A stretch of DNA of 64,000 nt from positions 1-64,000 of the forward strand of contig LVAC01000002.1 of the NCBI GenBank assembly GCA_001602955.1. Reading direction: 5' to 3'. The notes beneath the pieces are model-generated. The model saw nothing but the letters and a program-made list of their open reading frames with translations. It had not been told where the DNA came from and searched no databases. Of this stretch, positions 6,936-14,188 are shown in pieces. The stretch is from Sulfurospirillum sp001602955 (GTDB lineage: Bacteria; Campylobacterota; Campylobacteria; Campylobacterales; Sulfurospirillaceae). Within the stretch, counting starts at the first letter, position 1; every line of letters begins with the position of its first letter. Position numbers and translations under genes: made by a program.

Positions 6936-8588
6936 TTATACGAGGAGATCAAAATGGTTTTTAATATAATCGGCGATACGAAAGGCGTTTGCATAAATCG
7001 TCCATGTGTAAGGAACACTTCCTCCTGTGGGCATAAAACTCCCGTCTGTTACGAAAAGATTTGGAATATCGTGGCTTTGGCAATAGCGATTGAGCACGTG
7101 TTTTTTAGGATCGTCACCAAAACGGCAGCCTCCCGCTTGGAGATTTTGAGACGGTAAAGGAGAAATTTCGTACGCTATATTTTTTGCTCCCATGTGTTGG
7201 AGTAATTGAGTCGCTTTGGTGGCTAAAAATTCTCCTACCCTTACATCTTCGGGATGCGCCCCTATGCGAATGTTTGCAACGGGAATGCCGTATTTATCTT
7301 TGTATTTTTCATCAACGGAGACGAAACAGTTATCATTGGGCATCCAGTCGTTAAATATTTCAAAATTAAGCACTCTCTTTGTCGTAAAGGTTTGAAAGAT
7401 TTTATCTTGAAGCTTTTGCCCAAAGATGAGTTTGTCGTCTTCTCGTTTCAAAGCGTTGGCACGTCGAATCGGGTTGGCATGTTCAAATAAAAAGTCGATC
7501 AGACCGCCTTTAAATTTTGGCGTGAAATACCAATCTTTTAAGGCACGATTTACAAAAAGCCCCGGTTGCAAAAGAACTTCTTGACTAAAATGGCTTACAT
7601 CAAACTCACCTGAACCCATACCCCCACCTGAAAAGAGAAGATTTTTTCCAACGGCTCCTGAAGAATTGGCTAACCCGTTCGGAAATGCCTCATTTTTGGA
7701 ATTTAACAATAAACGTGAACTCTCAACTGCTTGCGCTGCAAGGATAAAGAGTTTCGCTTTTACCTGTTTTTGAGTGCCTTCTTTTGTAAGATAGCGTGCT
7801 TTTTGAACCTTGTGCGTACCATCGGTTTCTAATTTCACAACAAAAGCGTTTGCTATGATATGTAAATTACCGGTTGCTAAAGCAGGCTGAATTAAAGCAG
7901 CTCTTGAGCTTCCTTTTGCTCCGCTTGAACATGCGTAAGAGCCGCAATAATGAGAATAGTAACACGGGTTTCGGTTCCCTTTAGGTTCGGAAAGAATGGC
8001 TCTTGGTGTCATGAAAGGGGTGAAGTTTAACTCTTTACATGCCGCATCAAATTTTTCAACAATGGGGTGTTCTGCTAAAGGGGGATACGGGTATGCGTTA
8101 GTGCTTCTTGGTTCTTGATGCGCATGTTCGCTAACACGTCCTGAAACACCGACGATTTTTTCGACTACATCATAGTAAGGCTCAAGCTCTTCATAGCATA
8201 TCGGCCAATCTTCGATATTGGCTCCCTCATACGCGCCGTAAACGGATTTTAGCTTAAAATCATTTGGTTTAAGGCGATGAAAAAAGCCGCTCATGAAATT
8301 GGAAGAGCCTCCCAGAAGACTTCCGTTCCAAAAATTCCAATGATTTTCATAGGTAGGCGTTTTGATCCATTTTCCCTCTTCCAAGGTTTCAATCGTATGG
8401 TACTCATCGCTTAGTTTGGGCGTAAAAACTGGGCGTTTGGTATAAGCGATTTCATCTTTGGAAAAATCTTGTTCACTGTAAATATCGCCTTTTTCAAGAA
8501 TAACCACTTTTTTCCCAGCATGTGAGAGTTCATAAGCAAGCGGTCCTGCTCCCGCACCGCTACCGATAATGCAAACATCGTACTTCAT
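6936..8588 (-). CDS. GMC-family FAD-dependent dehydrogenase, large subunit
   Basis: The product has 550 residues with an N-terminal Rossmann FAD motif (IIGSGAGAGPLAYEL) and a C-terminal GMC oxidoreductase domain containing the His/Asn region (TDGSFMPTGGSVPYTWTI). Such proteins pair with a small Tat-exported gamma subunit and oxidise sugars or sugar acids (gluconate 2-dehydrogenase-like), passing electrons to a cytochrome c. The substrate cannot be read from the sequence. The start ATG at 8586-8588 follows GGAAG and overlaps the upstream subunit gene by 4 bp. No dedicated dihaem cytochrome gene adjoins. The base composition is AT-richer and poorer in ACG/GTCG than the neighbours, suggesting different ancestry. 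Confidence 0.85.
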   Translation of the reverse strand: MKYDVCIIGSGAGAGPLAYELSHAGKKVVILEKGDIYSEQDFSKDEIAYTKRPVFTPKLSDEYHTIETLEEGKWIKTPTYENHWNFWNGSLLGGSSNFMSGFFHRLKPNDFKLKSVYGAYEGANIEDWPICYEELEPYYDVVEKIVGVSGRVSEHAHQEPRSTNAYPYPPLAEHPIVEKFDAACKELNFTPFMTPRAILSEPKGNRNPCYYSHYCGSYACSSGAKGSSRAALIQPALATGNLHIIANAFVVKLETDGTHKVQKARYLTKEGTQKQVKAKLFILAAQAVESSRLLLNSKNEAFPNGLANSSGAVGKNLLFSGGGMGSGEFDVSHFSQEVLLQPGLFVNRALKDWYFTPKFKGGLIDFLFEHANPIRRANALKREDDKLIFGQKLQDKIFQTFTTKRVLNFEIFNDWMPNDNCFVSVDEKYKDKYGIPVANIRIGAHPEDVRVGEFLATKATQLLQHMGAKNIAYEISPLPSQNLQAGGCRFGDDPKKHVLNRYCQSHDIPNLFVTDGSFMPTGGSVPYTWTIYANAFRIADYIKNHFDLLV

Positions 8589-9073
8589 GCTTTTCTTCCG
8601 TATTTTTGCATAGGGCGAGGATTTCCATTGACATGTAAGGTTGCATTCCACCCTCGTTCATGGGTATTTCCACCGTAAATAGGATCGCTAAACATAGCTT
8701 CAAGCGTATAATAGATAAGTCTTGAAAGCCATTTTTCTAAGTCATCATCTTTTGTTGCAATCTCTAAGATTTTGTTTTTGGATACAGTATCTTTCTCCAA
8801 AAAATCCGGAAATTTTTGATGAAAAACAAAAGCTCCTTTGATAAGTAACTCTAAATCATTTGCATCAAAATATTCGGATGAACTGTTCGATACCAAATAA
8901 AAAAGTGCATTGACATCTTGTGCTGATGGCATGTGTTGGGTTTTGGGAAATAAAACGTCTTGCACACTTGCTATGGTTTCCCATACGTCTTTAGGAATTT
9001 CTCGAGCGTGCGTATCCATTCTCAAAAACAAAGGTGATGTAGCACCGAGTGCTATAAAGGTTCGTCTCTTCAT
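8585..9073 (-). CDS. Gluconate 2-dehydrogenase subunit 3-like Tat protein
   Basis: This 162-residue protein begins MKRRTFIALGATSP, a twin-arginine signal, and has a helical body with LIYYTLEAMFSDPIYGGN typical of the gluconate 2-dehydrogenase gamma subunit family. Family members carry the cofactor-loaded large subunit through the Tat pathway by hitchhiking. The chosen start (9071-9073) places the RR at residues 3-4; an 8-residue longer form would shift the signal inward. It overlaps the downstream FAD subunit by 4 bp and clearly forms one operon with it. Confidence 0.85.
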   Translation of the reverse strand: MKRRTFIALGATSPLFLRMDTHAREIPKDVWETIASVQDVLFPKTQHMPSAQDVNALFYLVSNSSSEYFDANDLELLIKGAFVFHQKFPDFLEKDTVSKNKILEIATKDDDLEKWLSRLIYYTLEAMFSDPIYGGNTHERGWNATLHVNGNPRPMQKYGRKA

Positions 9074-9184
9074 GGTAGCTATTTTAGCACACCGCATGTA
9101 AAGGATTTGTGTAATAAAACTACATAATGACTACACGTAAAATCATTATACTGCCACTATCCAAACCCCAAAAAAGGAGATTTT

Positions 9185-9400
9185 ATGCAAGTTAAAGTTA
9201 AACCTCTTGTAGCGTTAGGTATGGCTGCAATGTTCGTAAGCGGTGCAATGGCAGCCGAGAGTAAATGCGGCGGAGAGATGAACGCTACCAAAGATACCAA
9301 AGAGATGAAAAAGCCTGCCGATGCAAAATGCGGCGGCGATAAAATGTCTCAGGATACCAAAAAACCCGCCGATGCAAAGTGCGGAGCGGAAAAGAAATAA
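9185..9400 (+). CDS. Small secreted KCGG-repeat protein
   Basis: The 71-aa product has a signal peptide (about 1-23, ending AMA) and a mature part of about 48 residues, mostly Lys, Ala, Asp and Glu. The mature part has three regularly spaced Cys-Gly units (SKCGGE, AKCGGD, AKCGAE) separated by the repeated KKPADAKCG unit. It resembles the low-complexity secreted proteins with EGKCG repeats (HvfA-type) whose cysteines can become copper-binding oxazolone/thioamides when HvfB (DUF692) and HvfC are present; neither partner gene is nearby. A strong AAAAAAGGAG precedes the start. A hairpin separates it from the two-component genes. Function may be metal buffering; this is inference. Confidence 0.75.
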   Translation: MQVKVKPLVALGMAAMFVSGAMAAESKCGGEMNATKDTKEMKKPADAKCGGDKMSQDTKKPADAKCGAEKK

Positions 9401-9415
9401 GTAAGGCTCACAGTC

Positions 9416-9446
9416 ATACCGTAGCCTTCGCAAAAGGCTATGGTAT
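9416..9446 (+). terminator. Hairpin between the KCGG-repeat gene and the response regulator gene
   Basis: Arms 9416-9428 and 9434-9446 (ATACC-G-TAGCCTT / AAGGCTA-T-GGTAT) pair over 13 positions with one G-U wobble and a 5-nt loop. It lies 16 bp after the small-gene stop and about 25 bp before the regulator start. No T-run follows, so it may be an attenuator or a processing site within one transcript. Confidence 0.45.
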
Positions 9447-9470
9447 AATGGATGAAAAAGGGAATGCTCG

Positions 9471-10127
9471 ATGAAGATTTTAGTGTTGGAGGACGATCCT
9501 ATTTTGTCCGACATTTTACTCTGTCATCTCAACGGACATAGGCATCAAACCGTGCATTTTTGCGATGGACAATCAGCTTTTGATGCACTGAACGATCAAA
9601 AATTTGACCTTTTAATTCTTGACATCAATGTCCCCAAATTAAGCGGTATCGACCTTCTTAAAGAAATTCGTACGTATCAAAACAATACTCCTACCATTAT
9701 TATAACCGCGTTTCAAGATACGGCTCATTTAAAAAAAGGCTTTGAGAACGGCTGTGACGATTACATTAAAAAACCTTTTGATCTGGAAGAGCTGGATTTA
9801 AGAATTAAAAATATTCAAAAACGCTTTCACATCGTCAATGAAGAAGCCTTAAAATTAGACGACGATGTTTCGTTAATCGTTTCAAAAAATCGTTTGCTTG
9901 TCAATGGAATATCCTACACGCTTACCCGCAAAGAGTGTAAAATTTTACTGTATCTGTGCAATCAAAAAGGGAAAGTCGTTTCTTCGGAAGAGCTTATTCA
10001 AAATTTATGGGATTATCATGAAATGCCCAGTGAAGCGACGATTAGAGTTTATATTAAAAATTTACGCACTATTTTAGGAAAAGATAAAATTCAAACCGTT
10101 AGAGGAAATGGATACCTTTTTGAATAA
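9471..10127 (+). CDS. OmpR/PhoB-family response regulator
   Basis: This 218-aa regulator has a receiver domain (acidic pair in LEDDP, phospho-acceptor Asp51 in LILDINVP, Lys101 in YIKKPF) and a C-terminal winged-helix DNA-binding domain (ATIRVYIKNLRTIL, RGNGYLF). It is the cytoplasmic partner of the kinase that starts within its last codons. Targets are unknown; the KCGG-repeat gene just upstream is the obvious candidate. The protein is closely similar in layout to the regulator at 54715-55383. Confidence 0.93.
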   Translation: MKILVLEDDPILSDILLCHLNGHRHQTVHFCDGQSAFDALNDQKFDLLILDINVPKLSGIDLLKEIRTYQNNTPTIIITAFQDTAHLKKGFENGCDDYIKKPFDLEELDLRIKNIQKRFHIVNEEALKLDDDVSLIVSKNRLLVNGISYTLTRKECKILLYLCNQKGKVVSSEELIQNLWDYHEMPSEATIRVYIKNLRTILGKDKIQTVRGNGYLFE

Positions 10128-11283
10128 AGAAGAACTTAAAACATTATGGGGATTTTTAATCGTCTATGTTGCCTCCGCCTTGATCCTTATGGTGATCATT
10201 GCTATTTTGTATTACCGTAACGAGACATATAAAATTAACGAAAAACGCTTAATGGAAATTAAAACCGTCATCATGGGTTACGAGAAAGAGCTGATGAGGG
10301 CGGAAATGGATAAAGTACCTTATGCGTTTCATCCACCGAAAGAGTTTTTTAGCGTGGCATTGTTAAACAGGGAAAAACAACCTCTTTTTTCAAACTTCAA
10401 AAATCAGATTGTTGATGTGAATGCAACACGTTACGTCGTTCGCGAATTAGCAACGCCTATCAATGAAGTCGCCTATATTGTTGTCGATGAAGCCAAGAGC
10501 GAACAAGAGCTATTCACGTTAAAATTCATTATTTTCTTGAGTATTTTTATATCCGCTATTTTTGTCGGTATTGAAGGTTATTTTTTAAGTCGGTTTTTAC
10601 TCAAGCCCGTTCATTCGCGCATTGAAAAACTCAATAAATTTATTAAAGACAGTTCGCATGAACTCAATACGCCCGTAGCGGCTTTGATGATGAGCGTTTC
10701 AAGCCTGAAACAAAGCTCTTTTAGCGATAGACGCATTATTAACCATATCTCTATTAGTACCAAACTCATTTCACAGATTTACAATAGCTTAAGCTACATC
10801 GCTTTTAACGATATCGATGAAGTCTTTGAAGAGTCCTTTGATCTTGCTCTTTTAATCCAAGAGAGCGTTAGCTATTTCAATGAAATCGCCGCGACGAAAG
10901 AAAATACGATTACCGCGCAACTTCAAACAACCTTTATTCATATGGATAAGTCCCGTATTCAAAAAGTGATTCACAATCTTTTATCCAATGCCATCAAATA
11001 CAGTTATCCCAAAACAACGATTTCCGTGAAACTTTCCGAGTACCTTTTGACGGTTACCGACAAGGGTATCGGTATTAGCGAAGAAAATAAAAAAACTATT
11101 TTTAAGCGATTTGAACGTAGAAGCACCACAGTCGGTGGTTTTGGTATAGGACTGGATATTGTGAATTCTGTTTGCAAAATGTACCGTATTAAAGTTTGGG
11201 TTGAATCCGTAGCCATGAAGGAAACCACGTTTTACTTACAATTTCCTCCGCTTCGAAACGGTGGTACAAACCTATCGGTTTGA
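10108..11283 (+). CDS. Transmembrane sensor histidine kinase
   Basis: The product has 391 residues: TM1 about 14-37, a periplasmic sensor of about 95 residues without a recognised fold, TM2 about 138-160, the phospho-acceptor His184 in SSHELNTP, the N box HNLLSNAIKY, and G boxes DKGIGIS and GGFGIGLDIV. It overlaps the regulator gene by 20 bp. The SD-like AGAGGA sits very close to the ATG at 10108, so the in-frame TTG at 10120 is an alternative start. The short sensor and absence of a HAMP domain are typical of Campylobacterota kinases. Signal unknown. Confidence 0.92.
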   Translation: MDTFLNKEELKTLWGFLIVYVASALILMVIIAILYYRNETYKINEKRLMEIKTVIMGYEKELMRAEMDKVPYAFHPPKEFFSVALLNREKQPLFSNFKNQIVDVNATRYVVRELATPINEVAYIVVDEAKSEQELFTLKFIIFLSIFISAIFVGIEGYFLSRFLLKPVHSRIEKLNKFIKDSSHELNTPVAALMMSVSSLKQSSFSDRRIINHISISTKLISQIYNSLSYIAFNDIDEVFEESFDLALLIQESVSYFNEIAATKENTITAQLQTTFIHMDKSRIQKVIHNLLSNAIKYSYPKTTISVKLSEYLLTVTDKGIGISEENKKTIFKRFERRSTTVGGFGIGLDIVNSVCKMYRIKVWVESVAMKETTFYLQFPPLRNGGTNLSV

Positions 11284-11302
11284 AAAAGAGTTCAAACGCG
11301 AT

Positions 11303-12106
11303 TTAGTGTTTTTGTAGCCACGTTTGGATCATTTGATAAGCGATACTCGTGGAATAGGGCAGGTCGGGAAGCGTCTTTTTGGTAAACCATTTGGCGTCTT
11401 CGAGCTCCTCTTCTTGAATGATGATTTCTCCGCTTTTGTATCGGGCGAAAAAGCCGATCATAAACGAATGGGGAAACGGCCACGGTTGCGTACCGAAATA
11501 CTCCAAGTCTTCGATTTCGAGTCCGACTTCTTCTTTGACTTCCCGCACCACACACGCTTCGGCACTCTCTCCGGCTTCGACGAATCCGGCGATCAGGCTG
11601 TACATGCTATTGGCATAATGGTATGAACGCGCTAAGAGTATCTCGTCGCCACGCGTAATCAGTACGATGCATGCGGGGGAGAGTTTTGGAAACGAAAGTT
11701 GCCCGCAAGCGGTACATTTGAGGGACGACATGGTTGCAAAGTAGCTAAAAGGCGCACCGCATCTGCCGCAAAAACGGTTGTCTTGTAACCAGTGGACGAG
11801 TTGTTTCGCGCGAATTAACGGCTCTAAGAGATGATCTCCGACCAAAGGAAGAATGCTTCGAAGCTGTCTTTTTTCAAAAGGTGCATTCACTTCCAAAGCC
11901 GCATCCCAAAGGTAGAGGCTAAAGGTTTGTCGATCGTTTTTAGCGATATCGAATCGGTGCGTCGGTTCTTGAAAGCGGGCTAAATCTTCTTCCGAGGGAA
12001 AGGTAAGATCGGGAAGCAGTAAGACTAAATCATCCGAAAACGCTAAAATGAATCGATTTGGTTCGTGTTGCGTCGGTTTAAAAAACGGAACAATAGGGTT
12101 CGCCAT
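11303..12106 (-). CDS. nudC: NADH pyrophosphatase / NAD-capped RNA decapping enzyme NudC
   Basis: This 267-aa Nudix hydrolase cleaves NAD(H) to NMN(H) and AMP and removes NAD caps from RNA. The order matches the family: an N-terminal domain, a zinc ribbon with two Cys pairs (CGRCG and CTACG), and a full Nudix box (GFVEAGESAEACVVREVKEE). The NudC signature TQPWPFPHSFMIGF follows. The start at 12104-12106 is preceded by GAGGA; an upstream ATG would add 11 residues. The gene stands alone. Confidence 0.93.
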   Translation of the reverse strand: MANPIVPFFKPTQHEPNRFILAFSDDLVLLLPDLTFPSEEDLARFQEPTHRFDIAKNDRQTFSLYLWDAALEVNAPFEKRQLRSILPLVGDHLLEPLIRAKQLVHWLQDNRFCGRCGAPFSYFATMSSLKCTACGQLSFPKLSPACIVLITRGDEILLARSYHYANSMYSLIAGFVEAGESAEACVVREVKEEVGLEIEDLEYFGTQPWPFPHSFMIGFFARYKSGEIIIQEEELEDAKWFTKKTLPDLPYSTSIAYQMIQTWLQKH

Positions 12107-12231
12107 CGCAAAATCCTCTTTTTTTGATCGAAGCATCATAGCACAAACCCCCTAAAGAGCCTTAAAAGTGGATTTTTGAGAGGAAAAAGAAAAAAATTGA
12201 AAAATTCGTTATGTTTTAAAATATATTACGA

Positions 12232-12237
12232 TATACT
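12232..12237 (+). promoter_or_regulatory. Candidate -10 element (TATACT) upstream of a leader hairpin and small ORF
   Basis: TATACT lies in the AT-rich stretch 12190-12240, about 85 bp before the small ORF start. A transcript from here would first make the 12257-12292 hairpin. Confidence 0.35.
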
Positions 12238-12256
12238 ATGCTTCTGATTTGAGCGT

Positions 12257-12292
12257 CAAGGCTTCATGCGCTTCCCCATGTTTGAAGCCTTG
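12257..12292 (+). terminator. Terminator-like leader hairpin followed by GTTTTATT
   Basis: Arms CAAGGCTTCA (12257-12266) and TGAAGCCTTG (12283-12292) form a perfect 10-bp stem with a 16-nt loop, followed by a short U-rich tail. It lies upstream of the small membrane ORF rather than after a gene on this strand. It could be an attenuator in the leader or the end of a very short RNA starting near 12244. Confidence 0.45.
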
Positions 12293-12319
12293 GTTTTATT
12301 ACCTTGAAAGGAAGTGACG

Positions 12320-12496
12320 ATGGAATCGTTAAACACAATCTTTTTTTCGTTATGTGAAATCAGTTGCATTTTGACGCTTTTTTGCTTAATGCTCATTGGT
12401 ATTTACGGATTAACCTTCAAATGTTTTACCCTGTTTTTAAGGTGTGATAAAACCGTTTCTTCCCAAAACAAAAACCACCCGCCGTTTCAATCCTAA
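12320..12496 (+). CDS. Small single-span membrane protein of unknown function
   Basis: A 58-codon ORF opens at the ATG at 12320, with AAAGGAAG at suitable spacing (an in-frame GTG at 12314 is less well placed). The product has one long hydrophobic stretch (about residues 8-40) and a polar tail with several Cys. It converges on the arsB gene with 6 bp between stops. I do not recognise a family. The good ribosome site and own promoter-like leader argue that it is expressed. Confidence 0.5.
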   Translation: MESLNTIFFSLCEISCILTLFCLMLIGIYGLTFKCFTLFLRCDKTVSSQNKNHPPFQS

Positions 12497-12502
12497 GCTT
12501 CT

Positions 12503-13759
12503 CTAAACGGCAATACTGAGCAATACGACCGCCAAAATCGGCGGTGTGACGATGAGTCCAAACTTTGAGTACTCCCAAAAGCTAATTTTGACCCCTTTTT
12601 TTGCCATGGCGTGCAACCATAAAAGGGTGGCAAGCGAGCCAAAAGGGGTCATTTTAGGTCCTAGATTACAACCGATGATATTAGCGTACGCCAAAGCGGA
12701 ATTAGGAATGTCCTGCAAAGCGATGTCCATGATCATGACGCTAGGCATATTGTTCATGAGTGCACTCAAAATGGCGGCGATAAAACCCGTGCCGACAATC
12801 GCAATCGTATTGCCCTGTGTATTGAGTTCATTTAAAAGATGTGTGAGGTAAGTCGTGAGTCCCGCATTTTTCAGTCCGTAAACAACGATGTACAGCCCGA
12901 TGCTAAACCACACAACCTGCCACGGAGCGGTTTTGATGGTGAGCCACGGTTTGGCGGCTTTAAAGTAGCTCGCGATGGCAAGAAACACAAGTGCGCCGCC
13001 AAGAGCGATAAAGCTGATCGGCACGTGATAAAGCTCGCCTACAAAATAGCTTCCCAAAAGCGCTGCGATAAAAAACCAACTGAGGTAAAAAAGTGGCTTG
13101 CTTTTTAAAACGTCATCGGGATTTTTTAAGAGTTCCACGTTTACATGTAAAGGGATGTCCTTGCGCAAAAAGAGCCACAAAACAGCGATGGAGACGAGAG
13201 TGCTTACGATGTAAGGCGTGAACATGACGCTTAAGTATTTGGCAAAGCCGATGTGAAAATAGTTCGCTGTGACGATGTTGGTCAGGTTGGAGAAGATAAA
13301 AGGAAGCGACGCGGAGTCAGAGATAAACCCGCCCGCGAGTAAAAACGCGACAATCGTTTTAGCTTCCAGTTTTAAAATGCGCATTTTTGCGAGTAAAATC
13401 GGCGTTAAGATCAGCACGGCGCCGTCATTGGCAAACAACGCGGAGATGATGGAGCCAAGAAGCAGCGAGTAGACAAACATCCAATGCCCATTGCCTTTGG
13501 AAAACTTCGTCATCTTGATCGCACACCATTCAAAAAAGCCGATCTCATCGAGAACCAATGAGAGAATGATGATGCCGATAAATGCCAACGTCGCGTCCCA
13601 AACGATGTTCGTTACGACCAAAACATCGGCAAAACTGACTACGCCTAAAAGGAGGGCAAAAAGAGCGCCGATGATGGCAGACGTACCGATCTGAAGCCCA
13701 CGCGGTTGAAGAATGACCAAAAGCAAAGTTGCAAGAAAAATGACAAAAGCTAAGATCAT
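12503..13759 (-). CDS. arsB: ArsB-type arsenite efflux permease
   Basis: The protein has 418 residues with about 11-12 membrane segments and belongs to the ArsB/NhaD ion transporter superfamily (motifs NDGAVLILTP and NIIGCNLGPKMTPFGSL). ArsB expels As(III)/Sb(III) as an As(OH)3/H+ antiporter, alone or with ArsA. It follows arsR with a 4-bp ATGA overlap, which supports the arsenic assignment. No arsC reductase adjoins, as expected where only arsenite is present or arsC is elsewhere. Base usage differs from flanking genes and it carries one TTACATGTAA (13141). Confidence 0.88.
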   Translation of the reverse strand: MILAFVIFLATLLLVILQPRGLQIGTSAIIGALFALLLGVVSFADVLVVTNIVWDATLAFIGIIILSLVLDEIGFFEWCAIKMTKFSKGNGHWMFVYSLLLGSIISALFANDGAVLILTPILLAKMRILKLEAKTIVAFLLAGGFISDSASLPFIFSNLTNIVTANYFHIGFAKYLSVMFTPYIVSTLVSIAVLWLFLRKDIPLHVNVELLKNPDDVLKSKPLFYLSWFFIAALLGSYFVGELYHVPISFIALGGALVFLAIASYFKAAKPWLTIKTAPWQVVWFSIGLYIVVYGLKNAGLTTYLTHLLNELNTQGNTIAIVGTGFIAAILSALMNNMPSVMIMDIALQDIPNSALAYANIIGCNLGPKMTPFGSLATLLWLHAMAKKGVKISFWEYSKFGLIVTPPILAVVLLSIAV

Positions 13760-14070
13760 TTTTCAGCCTTACATGTAACGCTGCATGAAGGAACGGTAAG
13801 CTCCAAATAGCCGATCTCTTCTAAGCACGTCAACCTAAAACGATCCAGTGGAGAGCGAATAGCATAATATGCCCATTTCCCACGCCGATCCACACGCAAG
13901 AAGCCCGCATCTTTGAGGATTTTGAGATGACGTGAAACGCGCGACTGGATCATGCTAAACGCTGATTCGATCTCGCAGACACAGACTTCGCCGTTTTGGT
14001 GAATGAAGTTTAAGATGTGTAAGCGCGTTTCGTCATTGAGCGCGCCAACGGTTTTTAAAAAAATGTCCAT
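13756..14070 (-). CDS. arsR: ArsR-family metalloregulator
   Basis: This 104-aa winged-helix repressor has the recognition-helix motif QSRVSRHLKILKDAGF. The alpha-3 metal site reads EVCVCEIE, with Cys30 and Cys32 present but Glu at the position of the third Cys of E. coli-type ArsR. Two C-terminal cysteines (Cys96 and Cys100 in PSCSVTCKAEK) could complete an As(III) site. The start at 14068-14070 is chosen from the family N-terminus and an upstream AAAGAGAAAA. It is the first gene of arsRB and should repress from the palindrome at 14121. Confidence 0.9.
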   Translation of the reverse strand: MDIFLKTVGALNDETRLHILNFIHQNGEVCVCEIESAFSMIQSRVSRHLKILKDAGFLRVDRRGKWAYYAIRSPLDRFRLTCLEEIGYLELTVPSCSVTCKAEK

Positions 14071-14120
14071 CGTTTTCTCTTTGATTTGATTTGGCGTAGT
14101 ATAGCACAAAAAAGTTTCAC

Positions 14121-14136
14121 ATCAAGATATATTGAT
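14121..14136. promoter_or_regulatory. Putative ArsR operator, ATCAA-N6-TTGAT
   Basis: The sequence ATCAAGATATATTGAT is an inverted repeat with 5-bp arms and an AT-rich centre, 51 bp upstream of the arsR start. Its form and position fit an ArsR/SmtB-family operator overlapping the arsR promoter. Confidence 0.6.
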
Positions 14137-14157
14137 ATGAATTAAAGACAGACTCCT

Positions 14158-14188
14158 AAAGCGGTAAGGAGCAAACCCTTATCGCTTT
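14158..14188 (-). terminator. Hairpin spanning the stop codon of the RND pump gene
   Basis: Arms AAAGCGGTAAGG (14158-14169) and CCTTATCGCTTT (14177-14188) pair over 12 positions with one wobble and a 7-nt loop. The second arm contains the pump's stop codon. The following minus-strand bases are only mildly T-rich. Confidence 0.5.

Noticed and set aside
6813..7157. 114-codon plus-strand ORF across msrP and the GMC gene
   Set aside because: Spans the ends of two well-supported minus-strand genes and their spacer; shadow ORF.
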